Of a DNA stretch of 64,000 nt, positions 17,654 to 26,884 are shown piece by piece (position 1 is the stretch's first letter; each line of letters begins with the position of its first letter). The notes below the pieces were generated by a model that was given only the letters and a program-made list of their open reading frames with translations, was not told the origin of the DNA and did not search any database. The position numbers were made by a program, and so were the translations under genes. Origin of the DNA: Leptospira_A sp046736045 (lineage in GTDB: Bacteria; Spirochaetota; Leptospiria; Leptospirales; Leptospiraceae); the NCBI RefSeq assembly GCF_046736045.1, contig NZ_CP177134.1:2790001-2854000 (forward strand). The letters are read 5' to 3'.

Positions 17654-17950
17654 TTATTTGGTTTCATTGGATTGGAATTCGTTCCATAGAATTCGAATCG
17701 TATTGATGAGTGGTGTTGCTTCAATTACCAGTAGATTGGATTTGTATTTAAGAAGGAGTGTGCTTTTACCAAACCGATCCGTTTCTCCCCATTCCACATC
17801 CATATCAGGGATTTTTTGCATTCCGGAAAGAATGATTTGTTTCACTTCAAAGTCGGAAAGTTTGTCTTGGATTTTACTCAGATCGTAAAGAGTGGATAGA
17901 AAAAATGTTTTTGCTATTTCTTCCTGCCATTCGGCGAGTCCTTGATCCAT
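17654..17950 (-). CDS. Small hypothetical protein
   Basis: 98 residues, soluble. The first half looks helical and the second half alternates hydrophobic residues (STLLLKYKSNLLVIEATPLI) as in a small alpha/beta protein. I do not recognise the family. The ATG at 17950 follows a GGGG stretch. It lies between the FecR gene (convergent) and lipA upstream on the opposite-facing side of a 57-bp gap on the same strand, so it could be the last gene of the lipA transcript read in reverse order: lipA ends at 18008, just upstream. Confidence 0.6.
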   Translation of the reverse strand: MDQGLAEWQEEIAKTFFLSTLYDLSKIQDKLSDFEVKQIILSGMQKIPDMDVEWGETDRFGKSTLLLKYKSNLLVIEATPLINTIRILWNEFQSNETK

Positions 17951-18007
17951 ACCCCAAGTTTCGGCTCTGTTTGGATTTTCCTTGAGGAGACCTTAAAAGT
18001 TAGATCT

Positions 18008-18925
18008 CTAACCTGGAACTTCCATTTCCGAAACAGCCGCGAATTCGTCTGCATGGTAGGAAGATCTGACCAACGGACTGGAAGCAACTGTCTTGAACCC
18101 TAGTTTGTATGCGAACGATTTCCAGAACGCGAACACATCCGGGTGGATGTATTCTTGCACAGGGTAGTGAGTGGGGCTTGGCTGCAAATACTGACCGATG
18201 GTAAGCATTCTCACTCCGTTCGCATAAAGATCTTCCAAACAGGCTTCCACATTTTCTTTGGTTTCACCTAGTCCTAAGATCAGTCCGCTTTTGGTCAGAA
18301 ATCCATGTTCGGAAATATCTTTTAAAACTTCCAAAGAACGAAGGTAGTTTTTTTGAGGAGCGATTTTAGAAAACAGCTCTTTGACGGTTTCAATATTATG
18401 ATTGATGATATTCGGTTTTGCAGAGTAGAGAATGTCCAAGGATTCCCGTTTTGCTTTGAAATCGGGGATCAATACTTCGATGGAACAGTTGGGTCTGCGT
18501 TTTTTGATTTCCCGAATGGTTTCTGCAAAATGGAGAGAACCGCCGTCTTTCAAATCATCCCGGTTGACTGCGGTAAGTACCACATGGTTCAGTTCCAATT
18601 CGGTCACTGACTCGGCCACCCGAACCGGTTCTTCCGAGTCTAATGCCAATGGTTTTCCGAAAGCAACATCGCAGTATTGGCAACGTCTGGTGCAAATGTC
18701 TCCGGAAAGCATATAGGTCGCGGTTTTGCGGTTCCAGCAATGGTTGAGGTTCGGGCAAGATGCGGACTCGCAGACAGTATTTAATTTTTTAGAGGATACT
18801 TCTCCACGCACTTTAGAGACAGAATCGTCTTCTGTTGGAAAAGAAATTTTAACCTTCATCCATTCCGGATGGATCGGGATGGGGTTCAATTCCTTGGTGC
18901 GGGGCTTTTTTTTAAGCGGATTCAT
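18008..18925 (-). CDS. lipA: Lipoyl synthase
   Basis: 305 residues from the ATG at 18925, preceded by a GAGAG ribosome site; a longer frame to 18985 has a hydrophobic, unlikely N-terminus. Both iron-sulfur motifs are intact: CESASCPNLNHC for the auxiliary cluster and CTRRCQYCDV for the radical SAM cluster (CxxxCxxC). The C-terminal RSSYHA segment provides the conserved serine ligand. It inserts two sulfurs into octanoyl groups of lipoyl domains. The pseudouridine synthase gene starts divergently 49 bp away, so promoters overlap in this short gap. Confidence 0.96.
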   Translation of the reverse strand: MNPLKKKPRTKELNPIPIHPEWMKVKISFPTEDDSVSKVRGEVSSKKLNTVCESASCPNLNHCWNRKTATYMLSGDICTRRCQYCDVAFGKPLALDSEEPVRVAESVTELELNHVVLTAVNRDDLKDGGSLHFAETIREIKKRRPNCSIEVLIPDFKAKRESLDILYSAKPNIINHNIETVKELFSKIAPQKNYLRSLEVLKDISEHGFLTKSGLILGLGETKENVEACLEDLYANGVRMLTIGQYLQPSPTHYPVQEYIHPDVFAFWKSFAYKLGFKTVASSPLVRSSYHADEFAAVSEMEVPG

Positions 18926-18974
18926 CTCTCGATTAGACTTTTTCTGTGGGGTAGTGTTTGTAAAATGGAAAAAG

Positions 18975-19706
18975 ATGAGAATCAATCAATTTCTAGCCCG
19001 GTGTGGTGTAGGCGCAAGGCGCAAAGTAGAAGAAATCATTTTGGCCGGCAGGGTCAAAGTGAATGGAAAAACGCTGACTGACCTTTCCTATCGTGTGGAT
19101 TTGGAGAATGATCAGGTTTTGGTGGATGGCAAAACAGTCCGCATTGATGAAGAAGACGGCTTACCGAAAATCATCGCATTCAATAAACCGGTTGGTTTTT
19201 TATCTTCTCATGAAGATAAATTTCATGAAAAAACAATCTTTGATTTGTTGCCAAAAGAGTTTCATAAATACAATTATGCGGGTCGTTTGGATTTGGATTC
19301 CAGAGGACTTTTGGTTTTATCTTCCGACGGGGACTTTATCCAAAGAATCACTCATCCGAGCAATAAGATCGAAAAAGAATATATTGTTACTCTCCAAAAG
19401 AAAGTGGACTGGAAGCGGATTGCCGAAGAACTACGATTAGGTGTTCGTGAAGGTGGAGAGACATTACGTGCGTTTCAAGTCACTGCGGCAGGACTTGAAA
19501 TGGACAAAGATCCTGACAATACCAATCATCTGCGGGTTATCCTGAAAGAAGGAAAAAAAAGGCAGATACGCAGAATGTTTCATGCCAAAGATCTGAGTGT
19601 GATTGATTTGTTCAGAGTGAGAGTGGGTGGACTTTCTTTGGAAAAAAAGAAATTGGAAGAAGGAAAGTTTACTTCCGTCACTGAGAAGGAAATTTTAGGA
19701 AAGTAA
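18975..19706 (+). CDS. rRNA pseudouridine synthase, RsuA/RluB/RluF family
   Basis: 243 residues from the ATG at 18975; a longer frame would overlap lipA and lacks similarity. An N-terminal S4 RNA-binding domain (RINQFLARCGVGARRKVEE through GRVKVNG) precedes the synthase domain with the catalytic aspartate in AGRLDLDSRGLL and the later EGKKRQIRRMF motif. Members modify 16S U516 or 23S U2604/U2605; which target applies here cannot be decided by eye. The length, about 240, suits RsuA/RluB-type enzymes. Confidence 0.93.
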   Translation: MRINQFLARCGVGARRKVEEIILAGRVKVNGKTLTDLSYRVDLENDQVLVDGKTVRIDEEDGLPKIIAFNKPVGFLSSHEDKFHEKTIFDLLPKEFHKYNYAGRLDLDSRGLLVLSSDGDFIQRITHPSNKIEKEYIVTLQKKVDWKRIAEELRLGVREGGETLRAFQVTAAGLEMDKDPDNTNHLRVILKEGKKRQIRRMFHAKDLSVIDLFRVRVGGLSLEKKKLEEGKFTSVTEKEILGK

Positions 19707-19760
19707 AATCCTTGAATCTCTGGATTGGAAATTAAAATCTAATAGTTAGGGAGAATTTTT

Positions 19761-20798
19761 TTGTTATCACGTCCTTTTTTATTTTATCCGGTGATTTTAT
19801 TTTTTGTAATCCTCTTAATTGATAAAATTTTTCTCCTGCCTGTTTTTCATGGAGAATTTTTACAAGCGGGGAATTCCGTCTTCTACCACCAAAGACGTGT
19901 TCTTGCGGACAGATTGGTCGGAGATCCGAAAATCAAAGAAACCAAACTGGCTCTTGTATTCGGAGATTCCCGTTCCTATCCTTATTCGGAGCTTGGCATT
20001 CCCAAAGAAAAACAAAAAGACTGGTCTCTGTACAATTTCAGCGGGCCGCAAGCGATTCCAATGTATTCCTATTTTTGGCTGGATGAGCTTTTGAAGCGCG
20101 GGGTGAAACCGGGTTTTGTCATTCTATCTTTGAGTCCTGAAGCATTTGATGATTCCAAAGGACTGGTCAATTCTCCTTTTCTCCGCCTAGCATGTGATAA
20201 AGAATGTTTGGATTCCGTTTGGAAAGATGTTCCCTGGAAAGACAGATATGAACATTGGTTGGATCAGGTATTTGCCATTCGGGCCATCGAACCGAATATG
20301 GGATTGTTTATCTCAAGGCTCAAATCGGGCAAACTGAAAGAATACAAAGCATTTTACAATCAGGAATACCAATTGATCAACTATACCAAAGGTGATTACT
20401 TGATGTATGCAACAACCGCCAACCCGACGGAAAAGTTGGAAAAAGATGCGGTTCGGATCAGTGCCATTTATATGCGTTCCTTTCAAATGGGCAAATCACA
20501 GCTTCCATATGTAAAAGCATTTTTGGAATTAACCAAACAAAACAATATCAAAACCCTGGTGGTTTGGCCTAAAGTTTACGGTAAATATTTCAAAGAATAC
20601 GAAAAATATAATATAAAGAATGTTTGGTGGTCTCAAATATCGGAACTTACGAAATCATACGGGGCCATCCCTTATGATATGAATGAGGAAAGTAAGTGTG
20701 ATTTGTTCAACGATGCCTCTCACCAATCCGTATTTTGTTTTGTAGACCAAATGAAAGATATTTGGGAAAGATATGCCGATCCTGTTGTTAAAAAATAA
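19761..20798 (+). CDS. DUF1574-like protein with SGNH-hydrolase features
   Basis: 345 residues from a TTG at 19761 preceded by GGGAG. An N-terminal transmembrane helix (about 5-27) is followed by a soluble, presumably extracytoplasmic domain. Two motifs suggest an SGNH-type hydrolase: FGDSRSYP near residue 69, where Ser would be the nucleophile, and NDASHQSV near 317-324 giving the Asp and His of a DxxH block. The general layout recalls leptospiral DUF1574 proteins, which I relate to AlgX/DltD-like acyl-transfer enzymes only by inference. Substrate unknown. It lies 54 bp after the pseudouridine synthase gene. Confidence 0.75.
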   Translation: MLSRPFLFYPVILFFVILLIDKIFLLPVFHGEFLQAGNSVFYHQRRVLADRLVGDPKIKETKLALVFGDSRSYPYSELGIPKEKQKDWSLYNFSGPQAIPMYSYFWLDELLKRGVKPGFVILSLSPEAFDDSKGLVNSPFLRLACDKECLDSVWKDVPWKDRYEHWLDQVFAIRAIEPNMGLFISRLKSGKLKEYKAFYNQEYQLINYTKGDYLMYATTANPTEKLEKDAVRISAIYMRSFQMGKSQLPYVKAFLELTKQNNIKTLVVWPKVYGKYFKEYEKYNIKNVWWSQISELTKSYGAIPYDMNEESKCDLFNDASHQSVFCFVDQMKDIWERYADPVVKK

Positions 20799-20804
20799 CA
20801 GGAT
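20779..20804. terminator. Possible bidirectional terminator between convergent genes
   Basis: ATCCTGTT (20779-20786) pairs with AACAGGAT (20797-20804), extended inward by two weaker pairs, and overlaps the stop codon of the DUF1574-like gene. The flanks are AT-rich with only short T-runs, so strength is moderate. The AraC-type gene ends two bases further on the other strand. Confidence 0.45.
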
Positions 20805-20805
20805 A

Positions 20806-21958
20806 TTATTTAAAAATTATTTCCTGATTTAACTTTTCTCTATATTCCATCGGAGTGAATCCGGTGGCTTTTCTGAATATGGAATTGAAAGATGATTTTG
20901 AGTTGAATCCCGAATCGAGCGCGATTCTTAAAATATTATAATCCCTATAGTCGGGATTTTGAAATCTTTTGATCACTTCATCCACACGATAATCATTGAT
21001 AAACATAAAAAAATTCTTGGAAAGCCCCACATTCAAACATTGGCTTAAATGATTTACGCTGGTATTCGTCGCTTTTGCAATCGTATCCACATCCAATTCA
21101 TTTTGTAGGAAAGGTTTTTCCCTGTTCATGTATTCCAAAAGAGAAGAAATGATTTCTTCCATTTTTTCCATGGAAAGTCCTGATTTCGCATACTTTTCCT
21201 TTTTTTTCACCAAAGGCTGATCCGTTTCTTGTGATGGAAAGTTTGTATTTTGTTTTAATAGAAAATAGCTCAATAGATAGAGGTATCCTATGATGATGGA
21301 GCCATTGATCTTATGTGAGATAAATTCCGAATGAAAGATACTGGAATAAACCAATAACACCGATTGCAGGTTTAAGAAGAAAAAAAATAATAATGTTAAT
21401 TTTGCAAGCCAACTGACGGTAACTTCGATGGATTCATAAGAGTAATGGTCGTAGACGGTTTCTCTGTGTTTTTTTAAAAGCCTGAGAGCTAAAAAAGTAT
21501 AAATGGAGAGCGAAACAAGGGATGGAATCGCAAAATATAAAGTTAAGAAGATCGTATTATTGTTAGTGAAAGAAAAATCATCAATACGAAAAGACTGGAA
21601 AGATAGATCGGGAATTGCCACAGCAAAAATAGCAATCAATAAGGGGATAAAATGAAGTAAGTCCTTGTATTTGAACTTGGATTCTCCCCTTACCAATATT
21701 CTAACATACAAATAAAGACAAGGACCATAGGCCAGGGGATAGTGTATGAATTTTAGAAAGAATATGTCCGAATCCGGACCGACCATAAGCGATATGCAAA
21801 CTTCTTCGAATACAGGCCAGACAGATGAATACAATCCAAACAGCTGCTATATAATCGTAAAGTTTCGGTTTTTTCTTAGTGAATAACATCACTAAGAAAA
21901 ACAGAGTATGGAAAATGCTGATAGGAAGAAGAGGGGGAAAGTAAGAAGGAATCATCAT
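20806..21958 (-). pseudogene. Membrane AraC-family regulator interrupted by a frameshift
   Basis: Translation should start at the ATG at 21958 (or 21955), which follows AGAGGA. That frame encodes about 45 residues of membrane protein (PLLPISIFHTLFFLVMLF, then LYDYIAAVWIVFICLAC). Near 21800-21830 the coding sense moves one base over, into a frame that continues from about 21834 to 20806 with five or six more membrane segments, a linker, and a C-terminal AraC helix-turn-helix (ISSLLEYMNREKP through SGFNSKSSFNSIFRKATGFTP). The second frame has only a TTG start without a ribosome site. Either a one-base insertion has broken the gene or the base is a sequencing error. Intact relatives are membrane-anchored AraC regulators common in Leptospira. 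Confidence 0.7.
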
Positions 21959-22003
21959 ATTTTCCTCTACATTCTTCCTTTTGAAACTATCTGGTTCTGA
22001 AAA

Positions 22004-22648
22004 TTACCAGGTAAGTTTTTTTGCGTCTTCTACGAATTTTGCCAATCCGCTATCAGTTAACGGATGTTTGAATAGCATTTCGAAAACATTGTATGGTAGA
22101 GTGACACAATCGGCTCCTCTCAATGCTACTTCTTTGAAATGGATGGGATGTCTTACGGATGCCGCAAGAATTTGAGTATCAATTCCGTAATTGTCATAGA
22201 TTTCTCTGATTTCGGAAATCAATTCCAATCCGTCGTAACCGATATCGTCCAATCTTCCCACAAAAGGAGAAATGAAAGTAGCCCCCGCTTTTGCAGCGAG
22301 TAACGCTTGATTTGCGGTAAAACAAAGTGTCACGTTGGTTGCGATTCCTCGTTTTGTAAATTCCACAACAGCTTTGATTCCTTCCGGAATCAAAGGAACC
22401 TTTACCACTATATTTTTTGCAATGGCTGCAAGTTCCAAACCTTCTTTGATCATAGTAAGGGCGTCTGTAGCCAAAACTTCCGCACTGACAGGACCTTCTA
22501 CTATGCTTGTGATCTCTTTGATAACTTCAGTGAATTTGCGGCCGGACTTTGCAATGATGGATGGGTTGGTTGTGATTCCATCCAAAAGGCCCAACTCGTG
22601 AACCTTTTTGATTTCGTCAATATTGGCTGTGTCTAAAAATAAATTCAT
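22004..22648 (-). CDS. Transaldolase / fructose-6-phosphate aldolase family (TalC/FSA type)
   Basis: 214 residues from the ATG at 22648, which follows GAGGCAAT; the upstream in-frame ATG adds ten unlike residues. The short transaldolase form is clear: MNLFLDTANIDEIK, DGITTNPSII, and K83 in VVKVPLIPEG as the Schiff-base lysine. The GATFISPFVGRLDD block binds phosphate. Whether it acts as transaldolase in the pentose phosphate pathway or as fructose-6-phosphate aldolase cannot be decided by eye. It is the last gene of a minus-strand run that begins with purN. Confidence 0.93.
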   Translation of the reverse strand: MNLFLDTANIDEIKKVHELGLLDGITTNPSIIAKSGRKFTEVIKEITSIVEGPVSAEVLATDALTMIKEGLELAAIAKNIVVKVPLIPEGIKAVVEFTKRGIATNVTLCFTANQALLAAKAGATFISPFVGRLDDIGYDGLELISEIREIYDNYGIDTQILAASVRHPIHFKEVALRGADCVTLPYNVFEMLFKHPLTDSGLAKFVEDAKKLTW

Positions 22649-22690
22649 ATTGCCTCGGGGGGAGAATTTGCTCTCCACGAGACAGGGTAA

Positions 22691-23374
22691 CTATGGGATT
22701 AAATCCCGCAAGGTTTTTGTTTCCTGTACGCTAAAGAAATCCTTATAATCCTTTCCGATGATCTCTCGGATATTTGCGGAGAAATAGTCGATTCTCCTTG
22801 TGTATGGATTTTTTTTATAACCTTCTCTCCATTGAACCGCAAAACCACCGATTGGTGGGCTTGATCTGCGATCTACCAATTCCCAGATGGCAGCGCCTGA
22901 AACTTTATCGTCTCCGATACTTTCTTTTCTGGGTTTTCCGTATTTACTTTCCAACTTTGCTTTGATTTTTTCAGAAGGCACCAGATTGAAAGTAGCTCCT
23001 ACTGAAAATAGAATTCCCGCTTCCCTATATTCCGTTTGGCCGTCGATGCTTGGGTCGGACTCTCTTCTGCTTTCTCTCGGACGAACTTCCTTGAGTAACT
23101 CGGGAGTTTTGTAAAATCGATAGAGATAAAAGATTCCGTTTCTTTTGATCAAAAGTTTTTCGTCTTTTTTTTCATTGATGATTTCGATCTGTTCTTTTGA
23201 TTCCGGGTTTGTCGCCATAGAAAGGAATTTTTCTCGGATGGATTCAAATGTCATTCCCCAGGAGGCTTCTGCGAAACCATCGATACTATTTACAGTTTGT
23301 TCGGAGTTGTTTTGCGCCCATAACAAACTTGGAAGTAATACAATCAAAAAGAGAAAATTCTGCGACTTCTTCAT
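22691..23374 (-). CDS. Secreted hypothetical protein
   Basis: 227 residues from the ATG at 23374, selected because it gives a clean signal peptide (KKSQNFLFLIVLLPSLLWAQ, cleavage likely after LWA). The mature part is charged and contains FAEASWGMTFESIREKF near its start, a pattern seen in periplasmic proteins that relate to a short helical repeat, and a later KIKAKLESKYGKP segment. I do not recognise a named family. It follows a membrane-protein gene by 40 bp and precedes the transaldolase gene on the same strand. Confidence 0.7.
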   Translation of the reverse strand: MKKSQNFLFLIVLLPSLLWAQNNSEQTVNSIDGFAEASWGMTFESIREKFLSMATNPESKEQIEIINEKKDEKLLIKRNGIFYLYRFYKTPELLKEVRPRESRRESDPSIDGQTEYREAGILFSVGATFNLVPSEKIKAKLESKYGKPRKESIGDDKVSGAAIWELVDRRSSPPIGGFAVQWREGYKKNPYTRRIDYFSANIREIIGKDYKDFFSVQETKTLRDLIP

Positions 23375-23414
23375 ACTGAAAGTATCGGCTAAAAAAATAA
23401 ATTTAGAAAGTCCA

Positions 23415-24179
23415 TTATTTCGGATCTTCGAAGTCGTCCAGGCTCGGAGCATCATCCCTCAAACCTCCGTCAAAGTCGTCCCAATCGGATTCCTGGAATT
23501 TCGAGGAGGAGTCGGATGCCTTTGTTTGGTAATTTGAATTTTCAAAGCCCGCCTGATCCTCTTCATACTCATCGTAGTCGTTGTTTTCCCAACCGGAGGA
23601 GTATTTGGGGCCTGGGCCAATGGAAACTGCAAAAAATTTGCGGTGGTTCCAATAGGAGAGCAGAGGCCAGAGGATGAGGATTCCTGTGATCAGTATGAAC
23701 ACAAAAAAGAATTCGTGATAGAGTCCCCAAATCGAAAGATTTGCGGCTAAATTTCCAAGTCCTAGTCCCGAGAGAACGGAACGTCCGTTGTCTATGAAGA
23801 TTTTCCCCGCTCCCGTTTGTCCGAACCCTTCTTTTAAAAAAGGAAATCCGAACAAAAAACCAAAGAAGAGAAGAGGTAAGTGGAAAAAATAATTTCCAAA
23901 AGAACTGGTGTAATGCGGTGAACCGACGACACCGCCAAGCAGAGACCAGAACCAGGCAAATAATGCAAAAAACAAAAACAGGGAGGCTCCTATGGTAAGG
24001 TTTCCTCCCGATTCAAATACGGAAATCAGCGATTGTAATGCCTGTTCCCAGGGTTTTGTAATTTCATCTCTATGGTAATTTTCCTTCGCACTAAAAAACA
24101 AAAGATCCGAGTAGTAACTCAAAACGCCTGTTAGTATGATAGAAAGAGCCAAAAAAATAAAAAACAGAAAAAATTCCAT
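23415..24179 (-). CDS. Multi-pass membrane protein, possibly Yip1-like
   Basis: 254 residues with five or so hydrophobic segments (about 3-28, 60-82, 95-115, 135-155, 157-178) followed by an acidic, Asp/Ser-rich cytoplasmic-type tail of about 65 residues (EEDQAGFENSNYQ, DWDDFDGGLRDDAPSLDDF). The membrane topology resembles Yip1-type proteins, but no motif settles it. It starts two bases after the purH stop, so it is co-transcribed with the purine genes. Function unknown. Confidence 0.75.
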   Translation of the reverse strand: MEFFLFFIFLALSIILTGVLSYYSDLLFFSAKENYHRDEITKPWEQALQSLISVFESGGNLTIGASLFLFFALFAWFWSLLGGVVGSPHYTSSFGNYFFHLPLLFFGFLFGFPFLKEGFGQTGAGKIFIDNGRSVLSGLGLGNLAANLSIWGLYHEFFFVFILITGILILWPLLSYWNHRKFFAVSIGPGPKYSSGWENNDYDEYEEDQAGFENSNYQTKASDSSSKFQESDWDDFDGGLRDDAPSLDDFEDPK

Positions 24180-24181
24180 AC

Positions 24182-25723
24182 TTAATGTCTGAAGTGCCTC
24201 ATTCCGGTAAACACCATGATGAGTCCGTGTTCATCAGCAGCTTGGATCACTTCCTCGTCCTTGATCGATCCACCTGGCTGGATGATCGCCTTTGCTCCTA
24301 CTTTTGCAATGGCATCGATCCCGTCTCTAAATGGAAAAAATGCATCACTCCCCACATAGGATCCTACAACGGATAAACCTACCTTTTGAGCCTTGATGGC
24401 ACCTAACTCAACTGAGTCGATTCTTGACATCTGGCCTGCGCCGATTCCCAACGTAGAGTTTTGATCGGTATAGACAATTGCGTTCGATTTGATGAACTTT
24501 ACACAATTCCAGGCGAACATCAAACCTTCCAAATCGTCATCAGTAGGTTTTTTCTTGGAGACAACCTTTAACTTATCTTTGGTGATCAAGTCATAATCTC
24601 TATTTTGAATGAGTAATCCGTGATGGAGGGAACGAAGATCCAGCTCGTCCAATGCTTCATCGAATTTTGCAATGGGAATCAACCGGATATTCGGTTTTTT
24701 GCTGAAAATCTCCAATGCTTCCGGAGAAAATCCTTCTGCAATCACGCCTTCTACGAAGTTTTTGGTGATTTCTTCGGCGGCATCCTTTTCCACTTTTCCG
24801 TGAATTCCTATGATTCCTCCGAAGGCGGAAATAGGATCCGTTTTGCGTGCCAATTCGAAAGACTCCAGAACATTGTCTCCGAAAGCGATTCCGCATGGAT
24901 TCAAATGTTTTACAATGGATACCGCATTTTTGGGGAGTAAGGATGCAACATGAAATGCAGCATCAAAATCCAGCATATTATTGAAGGAAAGTTCTTTTCC
25001 TTGAAGAGCCTCAAACTGCGATTTGGTGAAGATCGGTTCGTAGAAAGCTGCATCCTGGTGAGGGTTTTCTCCGTAACGTAACTTTTGTTTTTTGGTGAAT
25101 GCAAAGGAAATTTTGTCAGGGTATTTGATATCCAGTTTTTTATGGAAATAAGTGGATATCGCGGTATCATAACTTGCCGTTTCTGCAAAAACTTTTGCAG
25201 CATAATGAAATGCGGTTTCTTTTGAAATTTTGCCTTTGTTTTTTTGCCACTCATCCGTAAACGGTTGGTAGTCTTTCGGGTCGGTCAATACGACCACGTT
25301 TTTGTGATTTTTGGCCGCCGAACGAAGCATAGATGGTCCGCCTATATCTATGTTTTCGATCGCATCTTCCAGACTGCAATCCGGTTTTTGAACTGTTTTT
25401 ACAAACGGATAGAGATTCACGATCACAAGTTCGATCGGTAAAATCTGATTTTCCTTCATTTGTTTTACATGATCCGGATTGGTTGTATCACCGAGTAGTC
25501 CTCCGTGAATTTTCGGATGCAATGTTTTCACTCTTCCATGAAGGATTTCCGGAAATCCTGTGAAGTCGTCTACCTTTCTTACGGGAATGCCTGCTTTGGA
25601 GAGAGCATCGTATGTTCCGCCTGTGGAAAGTATTTCCACTCCGTTCCCGCTTAAGAAGGAACAAATTTCCGTGATCCCTGTTTTGTCCGATACGGAGACT
25701 AAAGCTCTTTTGATTTCGATCAT
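24182..25723 (-). CDS. purH: Bifunctional AICAR transformylase / IMP cyclohydrolase
   Basis: 513 residues, normal for PurH. The N-terminal cyclohydrolase domain (about 1-195) shows RALVSVSDKTG, STGGTYDAL, GRVKTLHPKIHGG and VVNLYPF. The C-terminal transformylase domain has the catalytic KHLNPCG (Lys-His) near residue 267 and a C-terminal FFPFRDG and QPGGSIKD. It performs the last two steps of purine synthesis. Its ATG overlaps the purN stop by 4 bp. Confidence 0.97.
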   Translation of the reverse strand: MIEIKRALVSVSDKTGITEICSFLSGNGVEILSTGGTYDALSKAGIPVRKVDDFTGFPEILHGRVKTLHPKIHGGLLGDTTNPDHVKQMKENQILPIELVIVNLYPFVKTVQKPDCSLEDAIENIDIGGPSMLRSAAKNHKNVVVLTDPKDYQPFTDEWQKNKGKISKETAFHYAAKVFAETASYDTAISTYFHKKLDIKYPDKISFAFTKKQKLRYGENPHQDAAFYEPIFTKSQFEALQGKELSFNNMLDFDAAFHVASLLPKNAVSIVKHLNPCGIAFGDNVLESFELARKTDPISAFGGIIGIHGKVEKDAAEEITKNFVEGVIAEGFSPEALEIFSKKPNIRLIPIAKFDEALDELDLRSLHHGLLIQNRDYDLITKDKLKVVSKKKPTDDDLEGLMFAWNCVKFIKSNAIVYTDQNSTLGIGAGQMSRIDSVELGAIKAQKVGLSVVGSYVGSDAFFPFRDGIDAIAKVGAKAIIQPGGSIKDEEVIQAADEHGLIMVFTGMRHFRH

Positions 25724-26361
25724 TTTAGTATTACTACCTTTCTTCCGTTGATTCTAAGTTTGTTTTCGCAAAATAATTGTATGGCGAGAGGAAGGATTTT
25801 ATGTTCCTCTTTCAATATGGCCCCGGAAAGTTCTTTTTCTCCCCAGGAGGGTTCTATCTCTACTGATGTTTGTAAAATGATTGGACCTGTGTCCACTCCT
25901 TCCTCTACAAAATGTACGGTACATCCCGAAATTTTCGCTCCGTAGTCGATGGCTTGTTTCTGAGAATCGAGTCCCGGAAAAGAAGGAAGTAGGGATGGAT
26001 GTATATTTATGATCTTCCCTGGGAAAGAATTTACGAACTCAGGTTTTAGAATCCGCATATACCCGCAGGCAACAATCAGGTCCGGGGAAAGCTCCTGCAC
26101 TTTTTTCAAAAGATCTTTATGGTAATCTTTTTTATCTTTGTAGTTGGCAAAGGGAAGTGCATAGGAAGGAATCTGAAAGCCTTTGGCTAAATCAATGGCT
26201 TTTGCTTCCGGATTGTCCGTGACGAGCCCCAGAATGTCAATAGGAGCCTTTTTTTTGCGAATGGCTTTGACCGCGTTTTCGAAGTTGGAACCCCGTCCCG
26301 AAGCAAGAAACAAGACCTTTTTCTCTTTTTTCTTAAATCCGGTTGCCAGCGCTTTTATCAT
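25720..26361 (-). CDS. purN: Phosphoribosylglycinamide formyltransferase
   Basis: 213 residues. The N-terminal KVLFLASGRGSNF binds GAR phosphate, and the catalytic block is INIHPSLLPSFPGL (Asn-His) near residue 118, followed by GCTVHFVEEGVDTGPII with the catalytic Asp. It transfers a formyl group from 10-formyl-THF to GAR. A 12-residue Lys-rich N-terminal extension precedes the usual start; the ATG at 26361 is kept because no later start is available before the motif. A short palindrome (ATATTCT A AGAATAT, 26365-26379) lies immediately upstream. It heads the five-gene minus-strand run purN-purH-membrane-secreted-transaldolase. Confidence 0.95.
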   Translation of the reverse strand: MIKALATGFKKKEKKVLFLASGRGSNFENAVKAIRKKKAPIDILGLVTDNPEAKAIDLAKGFQIPSYALPFANYKDKKDYHKDLLKKVQELSPDLIVACGYMRILKPEFVNSFPGKIINIHPSLLPSFPGLDSQKQAIDYGAKISGCTVHFVEEGVDTGPIILQTSVEIEPSWGEKELSGAILKEEHKILPLAIQLFCENKLRINGRKVVILK

Positions 26362-26437
26362 GAGATATTCTAAGAATATTCCTTTGGAGCATTAAGCAAG
26401 TATCCTTTTTGGTCGATGGAATATTCAGGAGAAAAAA

Positions 26438-26884
26438 ATGTCGCTTGCGAGAAAGACTGGTGCCTATTCTGGATACAACGAATACAAAGCGAACGAGATC
26501 TCGACTGTCAGTCAGATCAAATTGATTGTGATGCTTTTTGACGGAGCCATTCGGTTTTTGGGTATTGCAATGGATAATATGAATCCCCGCAAATACGATG
26601 TGGTAAACAATCACATCATCAAAGCCCAGGACATTATCACTGAATTGTTATTATCTTTAAATATGGAAGAGGGCAAGGAAGTTGCGAACGGCCTTTTGTC
26701 CTTATACATTTACCTCAAGAAACGTTTGTTAGAGGCAAATATGAAAAAGGACAAACAAATCGTGGAAGAATGCATTAAGATTCTGACCGAATTGAAAACA
26801 TCCTGGGAAGAATTGGAAAAAAAAGAAACGACTGCACCGCAAGGCACTCTCCCCAGACCTACCGGAATTTCCATCACCGGCTAA
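26438..26884 (+). CDS. fliS: Flagellar export chaperone FliS
   Basis: 148 residues; an AGGAG site precedes the ATG. The FliS pattern is present: YNEYKANEISTVSQIKLIVMLFDGAIRFL in the first helix region, then a helical bundle with DIITELLLSLNMEEG and ANGLLSLYIYLKKRL. FliS binds the C-terminus of flagellin in the cytosol and delivers it to the flagellar export apparatus; in spirochaetes the filament lies in the periplasm. The tail of about 20 Thr/Pro-rich residues is longer than usual. The next gene begins immediately after the stop codon. Confidence 0.93.
   Translation: MSLARKTGAYSGYNEYKANEISTVSQIKLIVMLFDGAIRFLGIAMDNMNPRKYDVVNNHIIKAQDIITELLLSLNMEEGKEVANGLLSLYIYLKKRLLEANMKKDKQIVEECIKILTELKTSWEELEKKETTAPQGTLPRPTGISITG

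Noticed and set aside
18726..18974. 83-residue N-terminal extension of the pseudouridine synthase
   Set aside because: It overlaps the start of lipA on the other strand and is not S4-like; the ATG at 18975 gives the normal S4 start.
26365..26379. Short palindrome ATATTCT-A-AGAATAT before purN
   Set aside because: Seven-base arms in AT-rich DNA may arise by chance, and it shares only a short core with the longer palindrome at 1932-1957; mentioned in the purN entry but not claimed as an operator.
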